Source of the DNA: Rhizobium sp. Root708
GTDB taxonomy: Bacteria > Pseudomonadota > Alphaproteobacteria > Rhizobiales > Rhizobiaceae
Assembly: GCF_001429725.1 (NCBI RefSeq)
Contig: NZ_LMHV01000007.1
Location: 62,001 to 126,000 of the forward strand
Reading direction: 5' to 3'
DNA length: 64,000 nt
Positions 47,579-58,835 of this stretch are shown here, in pieces. The stretch's first letter is position 1; each line of letters starts with the position of its first letter. A program made the translations under genes and the position numbers. The notes under the pieces were generated by a model. That model searched no databases. It worked only from the letters and a program-made list of their open reading frames with translations, and had not been told where the DNA came from.

Positions 47579-50503
47579 ATGAGCGAACTGAAGACGATCT
47601 CCATCCGCGGCGCGCGCGAGCATAACCTCAAGGGCATTGATCTCGACCTGCCGCGCAACAAGCTGATCGTCATGACCGGCCTGTCGGGATCCGGAAAATC
47701 CTCGCTCGCCTTCGACACTATTTACGCCGAAGGTCAGCGCCGGTACGTCGAGAGCCTGTCGGCCTATGCCCGCCAGTTTCTGGAGATGATGCAGAAGCCC
47801 GACGTCGACCAGATCGACGGCCTCTCCCCGGCGATCTCGATCGAGCAGAAGACGACTTCGCGCAACCCGCGCTCGACGGTCGGCACCGTTACCGAAATCT
47901 ACGATTATATGCGCTTGCTTTTTGCGCGCGTCGGCGTCCCGTATTCGCCGGCGACCGGCCTCCCGATCGAGAGCCAGACAATCAGCCAGATGGTCGATCG
48001 CGTCCTGGAGTTCCCGGAAGGAACGCGGCTCTACATCCTTGCTCCGCTCGTACGCGGCCGCAAGGGCGAGTATAAGAAAGAGCTGGCCGAGCTGATGAAG
48101 AAGGGCTTCCAGCGCGTCAAGGTTGACGGCCAGTTCTACGAGATCGCGGAAGCGCCGACGCTCGACAAGAAGTACAAGCACGACATCGACGTCGTCGTCG
48201 ATCGTATCGTCGTCCGTCCGGATATGGCGTCGCGCCTGGCCGACAGCTTCGAGACCTCTCTGAAGCTCGCCGACGGGCTCGCGGTCGCCGAGTTCGCCGA
48301 TAAGCCGTTGCCTATAGAGGAAACAGCAGCCGGCGGTTCCGCCAACAAGTCGCTGAACGAGACGCACGAGCGCGTGCTTTTCTCGGAAAAGTTTGCCTGC
48401 CCGATTTCCGGTTTCACCATTCCGGAGATCGAGCCCCGGTTGTTCTCGTTCAACAATCCGTCGGGCGCGTGTCCGACCTGCGACGGGCTTGGCTCGCAGC
48501 AGAAGATCGATGCCGATCTGATCGTACCCGAACCCGAGCGCACGCTGCGTGACGGCGCTCTCGCGCCTTGGGCAAAATCGTCGTCTCCCTACTACAACCA
48601 GACGCTCGAAGCCCTCGGAAAGCATTTCGGCTTCAAGCTCGGCAGCCGTTTTAGCGACCTGTCTGATAAGGCCAAGGATGTCATTCTCAACGGCACCGAG
48701 GAAAAGGTCGAGTTCCATTACGCCGACGGCGCCCGGTCCTACACGACGCACAAGAATTTCGAAGGCATCATTCCCAATCTCGAGCGCCGCTGGAAGGAAA
48801 CCGATTCCGCCTGGGCGCGCGAGGAGATCGAACGCTACATGTCGGCGGCGCCCTGCCCGGCCTGCGCCGGCTATCGCCTGAAGCCGGAAGCGCTGGCGGT
48901 CAAGATCAACAAGCTGCACATAGGCCAAGTCACCGAAATGTCGATCCGTGTGGCACGCGACTGGTTCGAAACGTTGCCTGCGAGCTTCAACGCCAAGCAG
49001 AACGAGATCGCCGTCCGGATTCTCAAGGAGATTCGCGATCGCCTGCGGTTCCTCAACGACGTGGGTCTTGAATATCTCAGCCTCTCGAGAAACTCCGGCA
49101 CGCTTTCGGGCGGCGAGAGCCAGCGTATTCGTCTTGCCTCGCAGATCGGCTCCGGCCTGACCGGCGTGCTTTACGTGCTCGACGAGCCGTCGATCGGCTT
49201 GCACCAGCGCGACAACGCCCGTCTTCTGGAAACGCTGAAGCATCTGCGCGACATCGGCAATACTGTCATCGTCGTCGAGCATGACGAGGATGCCATCCTG
49301 CAGGCCGACGATGTCGTCGACATCGGCCCGGCTGCAGGCATCCACGGCGGGCAAGTCATCGCCCACGGCACGCCTCAGGACATCATGGCCAATCCGAAAT
49401 CGCTGACGGGCAAGTACCTGTCTGGCGAACTCGGCGTTCCCCTGCCCGACGAGCGGCGCAAGCCAAAGAAGGGCAAGGAGATCAAGGTCGTTGGCGCACG
49501 CGGCAACAACCTCAAGAACGTCACGGCCTCCATCCCGCTCGGCGTCTTCACGGCGGTTTCAGGCGTTTCGGGCGGCGGCAAATCCACCTTCCTGATCGAG
49601 ACGCTCTACAAGTCGGCGGCCCGCCGCGTCATGGGCGCGCGCGAAATCCCCGCCGATCACGACCGCATCGACGGCTTCGAGCATATCGACAAGGTGATCG
49701 ATATCGACCAGTCACCGATCGGGCGCACGCCGCGATCGAACCCGGCGACCTACACCGGCGCCTTCACGCCGATCCGCGACTGGTTCGCGGGTCTGCCGGA
49801 GGCAAAGGCTCGCGGCTATCAGCCCGGCCGGTTCTCCTTCAACGTCAAGGGTGGCCGCTGCGAGGCCTGCCAGGGCGACGGCGTCATCAAGATCGAGATG
49901 CATTTCCTCCCGGACGTCTACGTCACCTGCGACGTCTGCCACGGCAAGCGCTACAACCGCGAAACGCTCGACGTGACCTTCAAGACCAAGTCGATTGCCG
50001 ACGTGCTCGACATGACCGTCGAGGAGGGCGTCGAATTCTTCGCGGCGGTACCGGCAGTACGCGACAAGCTGCAGGCCCTGAAGGACGTCGGCCTCGGCTA
50101 CATCAAGGTCGGCCAGCAGGCGAATACGCTGTCGGGCGGCGAAGCCCAGCGCGTCAAACTCGCCAAGGAGCTGTCGAAGCGCTCGACCGGACGCACGCTT
50201 TATATTCTCGACGAACCGACGACGGGCCTTCACTTCCACGACGTCGCCAAGCTGCTTGAGATGCTGCATGAGCTCGTCAACCAGGGCAACTCCGTCGTGG
50301 TGATCGAACACAATCTCGAAGTCATCAAGACGGCCGACTGGGTCCTTGATTTCGGTCCTGAGGGTGGCGACGGCGGCGGCGAGATCGTAGCGTCGGGCAC
50401 GCCGGAAGCGATCGTCAAGGAAAAGCGGTCCTATACCGGCCAGTTCCTCAAGGATCTTCTGGAACGGCGCCCGGCCAAGAAGACCGTGGTGGCGGCCGAG
50501 TGA
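47579..50503 (+). CDS. uvrA: excinuclease ABC subunit A
   Basis: DNA-damage recognition ATPase of nucleotide excision repair. 974 residues. Two ABC modules: Walker A GLSGSGKS at 34-41 and GVSGGGKS at about 662-669, and signatures [20 protein letters not shown] and [18 protein letters not shown]. Zinc fingers lie at [14 protein letters not shown] ending in CPTC and at CEACQGDG ending in CDVC. A further Cys pair occurs in [11 protein letters not shown]. The stop is one base before a damaged GNAT gene. It has a weak ribosome site (AGAAG). Confidence 0.98.
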   Translation: MSELKTISIRGAREHNLKGIDLDLPRNKLIVMTGLSGSGKSSLAFDTIYAEGQRRYVESLSAYARQFLEMMQKPDVDQIDGLSPAISIEQKTTSRNPRSTVGTVTEIYDYMRLLFARVGVPYSPATGLPIESQTISQMVDRVLEFPEGTRLYILAPLVRGRKGEYKKELAELMKKGFQRVKVDGQFYEIAEAPTLDKKYKHDIDVVVDRIVVRPDMASRLADSFETSLKLADGLAVAEFADKPLPIEETAAGGSANKSLNETHERVLFSEKFACPISGFTIPEIEPRLFSFNNPSGACPTCDGLGSQQKIDADLIVPEPERTLRDGALAPWAKSSSPYYNQTLEALGKHFGFKLGSRFSDLSDKAKDVILNGTEEKVEFHYADGARSYTTHKNFEGIIPNLERRWKETDSAWAREEIERYMSAAPCPACAGYRLKPEALAVKINKLHIGQVTEMSIRVARDWFETLPASFNAKQNEIAVRILKEIRDRLRFLNDVGLEYLSLSRNSGTLSGGESQRIRLASQIGSGLTGVLYVLDEPSIGLHQRDNARLLETLKHLRDIGNTVIVVEHDEDAILQADDVVDIGPAAGIHGGQVIAHGTPQDIMANPKSLTGKYLSGELGVPLPDERRKPKKGKEIKVVGARGNNLKNVTASIPLGVFTAVSGVSGGGKSTFLIETLYKSAARRVMGAREIPADHDRIDGFEHIDKVIDIDQSPIGRTPRSNPATYTGAFTPIRDWFAGLPEAKARGYQPGRFSFNVKGGRCEACQGDGVIKIEMHFLPDVYVTCDVCHGKRYNRETLDVTFKTKSIADVLDMTVEEGVEFFAAVPAVRDKLQALKDVGLGYIKVGQQANTLSGGEAQRVKLAKELSKRSTGRTLYILDEPTTGLHFHDVAKLLEMLHELVNQGNSVVVIEHNLEVIKTADWVLDFGPEGGDGGGEIVASGTPEAIVKEKRSYTGQFLKDLLERRPAKKTVVAAE

Positions 50504-50504
50504 C

Positions 50505-50956
50505 ATGCTGAGACAGGCGAACGCTTCCGATATCGAGGTCGTTCGCCGTCCTACGATGGATGCCTACAAGCCCTATGTCGCGGCCTTCGGCGGCGAACCG
50601 CTGCCGATGAGCGAAGACTATGGGCCGCGGATCGCAGACGGGAGGCCTGGCTCCTCGATGTCGAGGGAGCAGCGGTGGGGCTTGCCGTGCTGGAGCGGCA
50701 CACCGACCACGCGATGCTTTTCAGTATCGCCGTTCCTCCTATGCACCACGGCCGTGGCATCGGCCGCACCATCCTGCGCTGGGTCGAAGACAAGACACAC
50801 GAATGGGGCCTTCCGGAACTGCACCTTTATACAAACGCGCGCATGGAACGGAGCATCGCGATCTATAGGGCCTTCGGTTTTCAGGAAACGGGTCGACGCC
50901 CCAATTCGCGCAGACCAGGATGGGTCACCGTCGACATGACAAAGAAGATCGCCTGA
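50505..50956 (+). pseudogene. GNAT acetyltransferase broken by a frameshift
   Basis: Frame 1 reads MLRQANASDIEVVRRPTMDA as far as YGPRIADG and then loses the GNAT pattern. Frame 3 resumes as EAWLLDVEGAAVGLAVLERH and carries the acetyl-CoA motif HHGRGIGRTILRW plus ARMERSIAIYRAFGF. Joining the two needs one extra base at about 50638-50643, giving a normal 150-residue protein; GACGGG reads as GACGG(C)G in frame. So this is either a one-base deletion or a sequencing error. The ATG is one base after the uvrA stop. Confidence 0.8.
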
Positions 50957-50977
50957 ACGGGCGCAGGGAGGACGGCA

Positions 50978-51784
50978 ATGAGCAAGACAGGCAGCATACG
51001 CGTCGGCATCGGCGGCTGGACATTCGAGCCGTGGCGAAACCATTTCTTCCCATCCGATCTGAAGCAGAAGGATGAGCTGAATTATGCCAGCCGGCAGTTG
51101 AAGGTCATCGAAGTCAATGGCACCTATTACAGCTCACAGAAGCCCGCGACCTTCGCGAAATGGGCAGCCGACGTCCCGGATGGTTTTATTTTCTCGCTGA
51201 AGGCCAGCCGCTTCGTCACCAATCGCCGGGTGCTTGCGGAAGCCGGCGAGTCGATGGAGCGGTTCCTGACGCAGGGCCTGACGGAGCTTAGGGACCGCCT
51301 CGGCCCGATCCTATGGCAGTTCGCGCCCACGAAGAAATTCGACCCGGACGATTTCGAAGCCTTCCTGAAACTGCTGCCGGCAAAGCAGGACGGGCTTCCG
51401 CTACGCCACGTCGTCGAGGTCCGGCACGACTCCTTCAAGGTTCCGGAGTTCGTGGCACTTCTGGAAAAATATGCCGTCGCCCCCGTCGTCGCGGAGCATT
51501 TCGACTATCCGATGATTGCCGATGTGACTGCGGACTTCGTCTATACCCGGCTGCAGAAGGGATCGGATGATATCCGCACCTGCTACGCCGAGGCCGACCT
51601 GAAGGCCTGGGCGGAGCGCCTCGAGCTATGGGCAGCCGGCAAGGTTCCGAAGGATCTGCCATTGGTCGATAGCACCCGGAAGGTCGAGGAGAAATCCCGC
51701 GACGTCTTCGCCTTCATCATTCATGAGGGGAAGGTCAACGCGCCCTTCGGTGCCATTGCCCTGCAGGAAAAGGTCTCGGCCTGA
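50978..51784 (+). CDS. DUF72 (YecE-like) protein
   Basis: 268 residues with the TIM-barrel-like DUF72 pattern: RVGIGGWTFEPWRNHFFP, VIEVNGTYYSSQKPATFAKW, FSLKASRFVTNRR, LGPILWQFAPTKKF, HVVEVRHDSF and DFVYTRLQKGSD. It is cytosolic. The biochemical activity of the family is not established. The start is fixed by AGGGAGGA, 8 bases before ATG 50978. It follows the damaged GNAT gene by 21 bases. Confidence 0.92.
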   Translation: MSKTGSIRVGIGGWTFEPWRNHFFPSDLKQKDELNYASRQLKVIEVNGTYYSSQKPATFAKWAADVPDGFIFSLKASRFVTNRRVLAEAGESMERFLTQGLTELRDRLGPILWQFAPTKKFDPDDFEAFLKLLPAKQDGLPLRHVVEVRHDSFKVPEFVALLEKYAVAPVVAEHFDYPMIADVTADFVYTRLQKGSDDIRTCYAEADLKAWAERLELWAAGKVPKDLPLVDSTRKVEEKSRDVFAFIIHEGKVNAPFGAIALQEKVSA

Positions 51785-51789
51785 TCTCG

Positions 51790-53265
51790 TCACGGCGGAA
51801 GCACCGCGGACACCAGATCTTCCGCCGTCAGCCCTTTGCCCGCGCGCATTCCCGCTTCGCCGTGCAGGTAGACCCCGGCGGCCGCAGCCTCGAATGCAGG
51901 CGCGCCTTGCGCCATCATCGCGCCGACGATCCCGGCAAGCACGTCGCCTGAGCCGGCGGTCGCAAGCCAGATCGGAGCATTGGTGTTGATCAGCGCCCGC
52001 CCGTCGGGCGAAGCGATCACCGTATCCGCGCCCTTGTAGATGATGGCGGCGTTGGCGCGCTTGGCGGCCGCCCGCGCCTTATCGACCTTCCCCTTCGTCG
52101 CGTCTTCGGCGATATCGGGAAAGAGCCGCCCGAATTCCCCTTCATGCGGGGTCAGGACAAGGCGTGGCGCTCCGTCGGCAAACAGCGCGAACAATTCGTC
52201 CGGGTTGTCGCGAAAAGAGGAGATGCCGTCTGCATCAAGCACCAGATGGCGATCGCGCAGTGCCGCAACGAAGCGGCGGGCCTTGTCGCCTGCGCCAAAG
52301 CCCGGACCGAGCACGAAGGTATGCAGTCGGTTGTCCTCGAGCCATAGATCGAGCCCTGCCGCGTCGTTGACCTCATGCAGCATTATGGCCGTCAGGTGCC
52401 CGGCATTTTCCGCGAGCGCATCGGTTGGCGAAGCAATCGTCAACAATCCTGCGCCCGCCTTCAGTCCGGCCATCGCCGACATGCGCGCGGCCCCCGTTTT
52501 CCCGACTTCGCCGGAGAACACCGCAAGATGTCCGCGCTTGTATTTGTGCGTTTCCTGTTCTGGCCGAAGCAACGCGCCCATCCACTGCTCGGGCCGGTTT
52601 TCAGCAAGCCGCTCGACAGCCTTCGAACGTATGATCCGCGCGGGAATGCCGATGTCGTAGACCTCGACGCTTCCACAGTACTCGCGGCCCGGAAGAAGCA
52701 GATGACCCGGCTTGCGCGTCATGAACGTGACCGTTCGATCCGCCTTGAAGGCTGCTCCAAGTATCGCGCCAGTGCGCCCATCGATCCCTGAGGGAAGATC
52801 GATCGCAAGCACGGGAAGCGATGCCTCGGCCACCTTCCGTATCGCGTCGGCGACAACCTGCCCGACATCGCGAGAAAGCCCTGCCCCGAAGATGGCATCG
52901 ATGACGACGTCGCCTTGCCGCGGCTCGTAGTCAGCAAGCGGCCGGCTGCTCCCAGCCCATTCCTCCCGAGCTCGAGCCGCATCGCCCTTCAGTCCTTTGG
53001 GATCGCCGAAATGAAAGACAGCAACATCTATGCCCGTCTCCTCCAGGCAGCGCGCCGCAACGTATCCGTCTCCGCCATTATTACCCGGACCACAGAGAAT
53101 GACGGCGCGGACGGCACCGGGATAGAAGCGTAGAAAGGATGCGGCGACAGCGGCGCCGGCACGCGTCATCAAGGCGAAACTGTCTAGTCCGGACTCGGCG
53201 GCGGCCACGTCGGCCGCGGTCATTTCAGAAGGTGTGAGAAGAAGATCGGAAAGGCGTTCGGTCAT
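51790..53265 (-). CDS. nnr: bifunctional NAD(P)H-hydrate epimerase/dehydratase
   Basis: Repairs hydrated NAD(P)H. 491 residues from ATG 53265 (MTERLSDLLLTPSEM). The epimerase half (about 1-210) has LCGPGNNGGDGYVAAR; the ribokinase-like dehydratase half (about 225-490) has LVLTPHEGEFGRLFPD, AAIIYKGADTVIASPDG and the catalytic TAGSGDVLAGIVGAMMAQG. It ends 5 bases after the convergent DUF72 gene. The ribosome site is weak, and the longer frame upstream is not conserved. Confidence 0.93.
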   Translation of the reverse strand: MTERLSDLLLTPSEMTAADVAAAESGLDSFALMTRAGAAVAASFLRFYPGAVRAVILCGPGNNGGDGYVAARCLEETGIDVAVFHFGDPKGLKGDAARAREEWAGSSRPLADYEPRQGDVVIDAIFGAGLSRDVGQVVADAIRKVAEASLPVLAIDLPSGIDGRTGAILGAAFKADRTVTFMTRKPGHLLLPGREYCGSVEVYDIGIPARIIRSKAVERLAENRPEQWMGALLRPEQETHKYKRGHLAVFSGEVGKTGAARMSAMAGLKAGAGLLTIASPTDALAENAGHLTAIMLHEVNDAAGLDLWLEDNRLHTFVLGPGFGAGDKARRFVAALRDRHLVLDADGISSFRDNPDELFALFADGAPRLVLTPHEGEFGRLFPDIAEDATKGKVDKARAAAKRANAAIIYKGADTVIASPDGRALINTNAPIWLATAGSGDVLAGIVGAMMAQGAPAFEAAAAGVYLHGEAGMRAGKGLTAEDLVSAVLPP

Positions 53266-53946
<681 letters not shown>

Positions 53947-54003
53947 CCTTTATCGCCTAGCGGCGAAAAACCGTATCGTCATCTCAAATAAAGGAACTAT
54001 TTA

Positions 54004-55413
54004 ATGGCGACCGCAAGCGAAATTCTCAAGCAAATCAAGGAAAACGACGTAAAGTTCGTCGACCTGCGCTTCACCGATCCTAAGGGCAAGCTGCAGCACG
54101 TAACGATGGACGTCGTCTGCGTCGACGAAGACATGTTCGCCGATGGCGTCATGTTCGACGGCTCCTCGATCGGCGGCTGGAAGGCCATCAACGAATCCGA
54201 CATGGTGTTGATGCCGGACCCGGAAACGGTTCACATGGACCCGTTCTTCGCGCAGTCCACCATGGTTATCCTCTGCGATATTCTCGATCCGGTCTCGGGC
54301 GAAGCCTACAACCGCGACCCGCGCGGCACCGCCAAGAAGGCTGAAGCCTACCTCAAGGCATCCGGTATCGGCGACACGATCTTCGTTGGCCCGGAAGCTG
54401 AATTCTTCATTTTTGATGACGTTCGCTACAAGGCCGATCCTTACAATACCGGCTTCAAGCTCGACTCCACCGAACTGCCGTCCAACGACGACACCGAATA
54501 TGAGACAGGCAACCTCGGCCACCGTCCGCGCGTCAAGGGCGGCTACTTCCCGGTTCCCCCGATCGACAGCTGCCAGGACATGCGTTCCGAAATGCTGACG
54601 GTTCTGTCGGAAATGGGCGTCACCGTTGAAAAGCACCACCACGAAGTGGCCGCTGCCCAGCACGAACTCGGCATCAAGTTCGACACGCTCGTTCGCAACG
54701 CCGACAAGATGCAGATCTACAAGTACGTCGTGCATCAGGTCGCCAATGCCTACGGCAAGACGGCAACCTTCATGCCGAAGCCGATCTTCGGCGACAACGG
54801 TTCGGGCATGCACGTCCACATGTCGATCTGGAAGGGCGGCAAGCCAAGCTTCGCCGGCGACGAGTATGCGGGCCTGTCCGAGAGCTGCCTGTACTTCATC
54901 GGCGGCGTCATCAAGCATGCCAAGGCGCTGAACGCTTTCACCAACCCGTCGACGAACTCCTACAAGCGTCTCGTCCCGGGCTATGAAGCACCGGTTCTGC
55001 TCGCCTATTCGGCGCGCAACCGCTCGGCTTCGTGCCGTATTCCGTTCGGCAGCAACCCGAAGGCAAAGCGCGTCGAAGTCCGCTTCCCGGATCCGATGGC
55101 AAACCCCTACCTCGCCTTCGCAGCGATGCTCATGGCGGGCCTCGACGGCATCAAGAACAAGATCCATCCCGGCAAGGCCATGGACAAGGATCTCTACGAT
55201 CTGCCGCCGAAGGAACTGAAGAAGATCCCGACGGTTTGCGGCTCGCTGCGCGAAGCTCTCGAGAGCCTCGACAAGGACCGCAAGTTCCTGACCGCCGGCG
55301 GCGTCTTCGACGACGACCAGATCGACAGCTTCATCGAGCTGAAGATGGTGGAAGTCATGCGCTACGACATGACCCCGCACCCGGTCGAATACGACATGTA
55401 CTATTCGGCGTAA
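54004..55413 (+). CDS. glnA: glutamine synthetase type I
   Basis: Assimilates ammonia into glutamine. 469 residues, standard for dodecameric GSI. Seen: [46 protein letters not shown], the ATP-site block [40 protein letters not shown] and the adenylylation site Tyr398 in [12 protein letters not shown]. The presence of Tyr398 suggests control by adenylylation. The ATG follows AAAGGA. A hairpin follows the stop. Confidence 0.98.
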   Translation: MATASEILKQIKENDVKFVDLRFTDPKGKLQHVTMDVVCVDEDMFADGVMFDGSSIGGWKAINESDMVLMPDPETVHMDPFFAQSTMVILCDILDPVSGEAYNRDPRGTAKKAEAYLKASGIGDTIFVGPEAEFFIFDDVRYKADPYNTGFKLDSTELPSNDDTEYETGNLGHRPRVKGGYFPVPPIDSCQDMRSEMLTVLSEMGVTVEKHHHEVAAAQHELGIKFDTLVRNADKMQIYKYVVHQVANAYGKTATFMPKPIFGDNGSGMHVHMSIWKGGKPSFAGDEYAGLSESCLYFIGGVIKHAKALNAFTNPSTNSYKRLVPGYEAPVLLAYSARNRSASCRIPFGSNPKAKRVEVRFPDPMANPYLAFAAMLMAGLDGIKNKIHPGKAMDKDLYDLPPKELKKIPTVCGSLREALESLDKDRKFLTAGGVFDDDQIDSFIELKMVEVMRYDMTPHPVEYDMYYSA

Positions 55414-55429
55414 TAGCCTGATCAATGGG

Positions 55430-55447
55430 AGCCCGGCCCGCCGGGCT
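55430..55447 (+). terminator. Weak terminator-like hairpin after glnA
   Basis: AGCCCGG/CCGGGCT with a 4-base loop starts 17 bases after the glnA stop. It is followed by only a few pyrimidines, so termination would be weak. Confidence 0.5.
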
Positions 55448-55565
55448 TCCACTCCGTCGTCACGGATCGCCAGAGGCGATATGACGCTCATGTGACGCAA
55501 TCCCGCACAAATCTTGATTTGAGCGAGGCCAATCACCAAATTGGGTGATGAAAGGAAGTCGTACC

Positions 55566-55895
55566 ATGAAAGAAAGAGTAGCAAAGTTCAGTATCGGCGA
55601 AGTGGTTCGGCACAAGGTTTTTCCGTTTCGCGGCGTCATCTTTGACGTAGACCCGGAATTCGCGAACACGGAAGAATGGTGGAACTCCATCCCCGCCGAA
55701 GCGCGTCCGAGCAAGGATCAGCCTTTTTACCACTTGCTCGCCGAAAACGATGAAAACGAATACGTCGCCTATGTATCCGAGCAGAACCTGATGAACGACG
55801 AAAGCGGCGTTCCGCTTCGCAACGAGCAGGTCTACCAGATCTTCGACATGGCACCGACGGGCGAGTTCAAGCCCAAGATGAGCTTCGCCCACTAA
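55566..55895 (+). CDS. hspQ: heat shock protein HspQ
   Basis: 109 residues from ATG 55566 (MKERVAKFSIGEVVRHKVFP), with AAAGGAAG upstream. It has the HspQ/YccV beta-barrel pattern GVIFDVDPEF, EWWNSIPAEARPSKDQPFYHLLAENDE and YVAYVSEQNLM. In enterics HspQ modulates Lon-dependent proteolysis and negatively affects DnaA mutants. Single gene with its own terminator. Confidence 0.93.
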   Translation: MKERVAKFSIGEVVRHKVFPFRGVIFDVDPEFANTEEWWNSIPAEARPSKDQPFYHLLAENDENEYVAYVSEQNLMNDESGVPLRNEQVYQIFDMAPTGEFKPKMSFAH

Positions 55896-55927
55896 ATTGT
55901 CGGCCCACCAAATTCGGAATGACTTCG

Positions 55928-55950
55928 AACCCCGCTCCGGCGGGGTTTTT
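55928..55950 (+). terminator. Rho-independent terminator of hspQ
   Basis: CCCCGC/GCGGGG with a 4-base loop, flanked by AA and TTTTT, 33 bases past the hspQ stop. Confidence 0.9.
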
Positions 55951-55966
55951 CCTTGCCGGCAGGCAA

Positions 55967-55994
55967 CAAAAAACCCGGCGCTAGGCCGGGTTTT
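55967..55994 (-). terminator. Rho-independent terminator of the IalB-family gene
   Basis: On the minus strand AACCCGGC/GCCGGGTT with a 5-base loop is followed by a TTTTTTG run, 25 bases after the stop. Confidence 0.88.
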
Positions 55995-56018
55995 CGATAT
56001 TGTGAAAGCGGTGCCGGC

Positions 56019-56672
56019 TTACTGAGCCTTGGCAGCCTTCTGAGCGTCTTCGAGCTTCTTGCGAGCTTCGTCAGCCTTCTTCTGCATGCTGTCCTGCAGG
56101 CTCTTCTGGCTTTCGGCAAGCTTCGAGGCAGAAACGGCTTCGCCGTCGAATGCGCCCGTGAAGCCTTCCAGAGAAATCTTGATCGGGTTCGGCGCACGGC
56201 GGAAGTTGATCGAGGTCAGAACCAGGTCGGTGCCCTTCTTCAGGCTCGCAACCATGGCATCCGTCAGCGGGATCTGCGCGACGCAACGATCAGGCATGCA
56301 CATCAGGTAGTCGATCTTCTGCGGCTTGCCGCCGTCGATCTGCATACCCACGCCTGGCGGGATCAGACGTGCAGGGGGAACGGAAACCTGCAGGCTCTTG
56401 TTGTTGATCTTGCCGGAAACCGTGATCAGGCCAACGCCGGTAACCAGCTGGCCGCCGCCTGCCAGGACAACGTTCTGAACAACGCAAACGTCGTTGTCTT
56501 CCTGCTTGCTGCAGGTCTTGTACCAGCCGAGGCGCGGTGCGCCGGCAGCCTGGGCCGGAGCGTCGGTCGAAGCGTCCTGTGCGTAGGAAGACACCGGAGC
56601 CGCTGCGGCTCCAAGCATCACTGCCAGAACGGACAGCGCTGCCCGCGTTTTCTTTTCAGCCTTGAACATCAT
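56019..56672 (-). CDS. IalB-family (invasion-associated locus B) protein
   Basis: 217 residues. Signal peptide RAALSVLAVMLGAAAAPVSSYA; the mature part has the IalB pattern GWYKTCSKQEDNDVCVVQN, LIPPGVGMQIDGGKPQK, YLMCMPDRCVAQIP and a TFVDFEG-like SLEGFTGAF. Two likely disulfides (Cys pairs near each of the first and third blocks). The last 40 residues are a Lys/Ala-rich helix (KLAESQKSLQDSMQKKADEA). IalB proteins are periplasmic or surface proteins of uncertain role, linked to cell entry in Bartonella. The start is one of two adjacent ATGs with AGGAGAC upstream. Confidence 0.88.
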   Translation of the reverse strand: MMFKAEKKTRAALSVLAVMLGAAAAPVSSYAQDASTDAPAQAAGAPRLGWYKTCSKQEDNDVCVVQNVVLAGGGQLVTGVGLITVSGKINNKSLQVSVPPARLIPPGVGMQIDGGKPQKIDYLMCMPDRCVAQIPLTDAMVASLKKGTDLVLTSINFRRAPNPIKISLEGFTGAFDGEAVSASKLAESQKSLQDSMQKKADEARKKLEDAQKAAKAQ

Positions 56673-56939
56673 AACGAATTCCGTCTCCTGAAATCCCTTA
56701 GGGACGACGACGCGTCATCCTCACCAACAGGGTTGTTCGCACTCCACCTCTTAAAACAATGAGGCAAATGCATGACCCCCCGACTTCGGGTTCTCCTGTT
56801 ACATCGCGTCGCGCTAGATATCCAGTATTTCTTTGGCCTTTTCGGGGTCGTTCGAAAGAATTCGGCGCGGATGGTGAATTGCGGTGGCTGCGTGATAGTC
56901 TGGCGCCGAATCGTGCCGTTCCCGGAAAGGACCTCAACG

Positions 56940-58745
56940 ATGCTCCGGATCGTTCTTCCCGTCATTTTTACGCTTGTTGGCAGCGCCGCGCTGGCCGACC
57001 CGGTGCACGGTATAGCCATGCACGGCGAGCCCGCTTTGCCCAGCGATTTCAAGCATCTCCCCTACGTCAATCCCGATGTGAAAAAGGGCGGCAAGATCAA
57101 CTATGGGGTCGTCGGAACCTTCGACAGCCTCAATCCCTTCATCCTGAAAAGCATGCGCACGACAGCGCGCGGCATGTGGGATCCGGAGTACGGAAATCTC
57201 GTCTTCGAAACGCTGATGCTGCGCTCGCGAGACGAGCCCTTCACGCTCTATGGCCTGCTCGCGGAATCGGCCGAATGGGACGAGGATCGCACCTATATCC
57301 AGTTCAACCTCAATCCGGCCGCCAAGTGGTCCGACGGGCAGCCGGTGACGCCTGACGACGTCATCTTCACCTTCAATCTGCTCAAGGAAAAAGGCCGCGT
57401 CCCGTTCAGCACGCGGCTGAACGCGGTCGAGAAGATGGAGAAGGTCAGTGACCACGGTGTCCGGTTTACCTTCAACGATAAGGCCGACCGCGAGTTTCCA
57501 ATGATTCTGGCTGGTTCGACCCCGATCCTGCCGAAGCATGCCATCGACCCTGACAGCTTCGACCGATCGTCGCTGACGCCTCCTGTCGGTTCGGGACCCT
57601 ACAAGATCAAGTCGCTGAAACCGGGCGAAAGCATTACCTTCGAACGCGACCCGAACTATTGGGGCAAGGCCATCCCGGCAAAGATCGGTCTCGACAATTA
57701 CGACCAGATCAGCGTCCAGTATTTCCTCCAGGACACAACCCTGTTTGAATCCTTCAAGAAGGGCGACGTCGATATCTATCCCGACGGCAGCCCAGGCCAT
57801 TGGGCGAATGCCTACAATTTCCCTGCGGTGACGTCCGGCAGCGTCGTCAAGGACACGTTCGACCCCAAGCTGCCGAGCGGCATGTTCGGCTTCGTCTTCA
57901 ACACCCGGCGCCCGGTCTTCGACAGTGTGAAGCTTCGCGAGGGACTGTCGCTCATCTTCGACTTCGAGTGGGCGAACAAGAACCTGTTTTCAAACGCCTA
58001 TATCCGCACCCAGAGCTTCTGGCAGAACTCCGATCTGTCGAGCTTCCAGGTACCGGCCGACGAACGCGAGTTGAACTTGCTCGGCCCGATCAAGGATCGC
58101 ATCGATCCGGCGATCCTCAACGGCACCTACAAGCTGCCGGTGACCGACGGATCCGGCCGCGACCGCAATGTCCTGAAGCAGGCCGCAGCCCTCCTCAAGG
58201 AAGCGGGTTACACAATCAAGAACGGCAAGATGAGCGACGCCAACGGCCGTCCGCTTGGCTTCGAGATCATGACGCAGAATACCGATCAGGAAAAACTGGC
58301 TGTTTCTTATCAGCGGTCGCTGCAGCTTCTCGGCATTGGCGTGACGATCCGAACCGTCGACGATTCGCAGTATCAGAGCCGCACCAACAGCTTCGACTAC
58401 GACGTCATCGTCAAATCCTACACCTCTTCGCTGTCGCCTGGGATCGAACAATTGGGACGCTGGTCCTCGGCCGCGAAGGGTCGCCAGGGCACGGACAATT
58501 TCGCCGGCGTCGCCGACCCCGATGTCGATACGCTGATCCAGCACATCCTCACGGCGCGTTCGGCCGAGGACTTTACCGCTGCCGTGCGTTCGCACGATCG
58601 CATGCTGCTGTCGGGCCACTACGTTCTGCCGCTCTATCACGTGGATCAGCAGTGGGTGGCGCGCAGCAAGCGCATCGCTCATCCTGATACAGTGCCCCTC
58701 TATGGCTATCAGCTGTCGACCTGGTGGGATCAGAGCGTACAATAG
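56940..58745 (+). CDS. oligopeptide-type ABC solute-binding protein (YejA-like)
   Basis: 601 residues from ATG 56940 (MLRIVLPVIFTLVGSAALA), fixed by AAAGGA; the longer frame upstream is not real. Sec signal, then family-5 binding-protein blocks HGIAMHGEPALPSDF, GGKINYGVVGTFDSLNPF, WSDGQPVTPDDVIFTF and FVFNTRRPVFDSVKLREGL. The length and HGEPA segment resemble YejA, the binding protein of a peptide/microcin C transporter. No permease or ATPase genes follow, so it is an orphan in this window. Confidence 0.88.
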   Translation: MLRIVLPVIFTLVGSAALADPVHGIAMHGEPALPSDFKHLPYVNPDVKKGGKINYGVVGTFDSLNPFILKSMRTTARGMWDPEYGNLVFETLMLRSRDEPFTLYGLLAESAEWDEDRTYIQFNLNPAAKWSDGQPVTPDDVIFTFNLLKEKGRVPFSTRLNAVEKMEKVSDHGVRFTFNDKADREFPMILAGSTPILPKHAIDPDSFDRSSLTPPVGSGPYKIKSLKPGESITFERDPNYWGKAIPAKIGLDNYDQISVQYFLQDTTLFESFKKGDVDIYPDGSPGHWANAYNFPAVTSGSVVKDTFDPKLPSGMFGFVFNTRRPVFDSVKLREGLSLIFDFEWANKNLFSNAYIRTQSFWQNSDLSSFQVPADERELNLLGPIKDRIDPAILNGTYKLPVTDGSGRDRNVLKQAAALLKEAGYTIKNGKMSDANGRPLGFEIMTQNTDQEKLAVSYQRSLQLLGIGVTIRTVDDSQYQSRTNSFDYDVIVKSYTSSLSPGIEQLGRWSSAAKGRQGTDNFAGVADPDVDTLIQHILTARSAEDFTAAVRSHDRMLLSGHYVLPLYHVDQQWVARSKRIAHPDTVPLYGYQLSTWWDQSVQ

Positions 58746-58835
58746 GCAGGTTCCCTTTTACTGCCTGGTTGAACTCTTCCGCCGCAGGTCCTAGATGGCG
58801 GAAAGATTTCGATTTTCAGGAAAAGGGAAAAGCCC

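Noticed and set aside
47540..49366. Open frame of 608 codons opposite uvrA
   Set aside because: Overlaps conserved ATPase motifs of uvrA in antisense; no start signal or domain.
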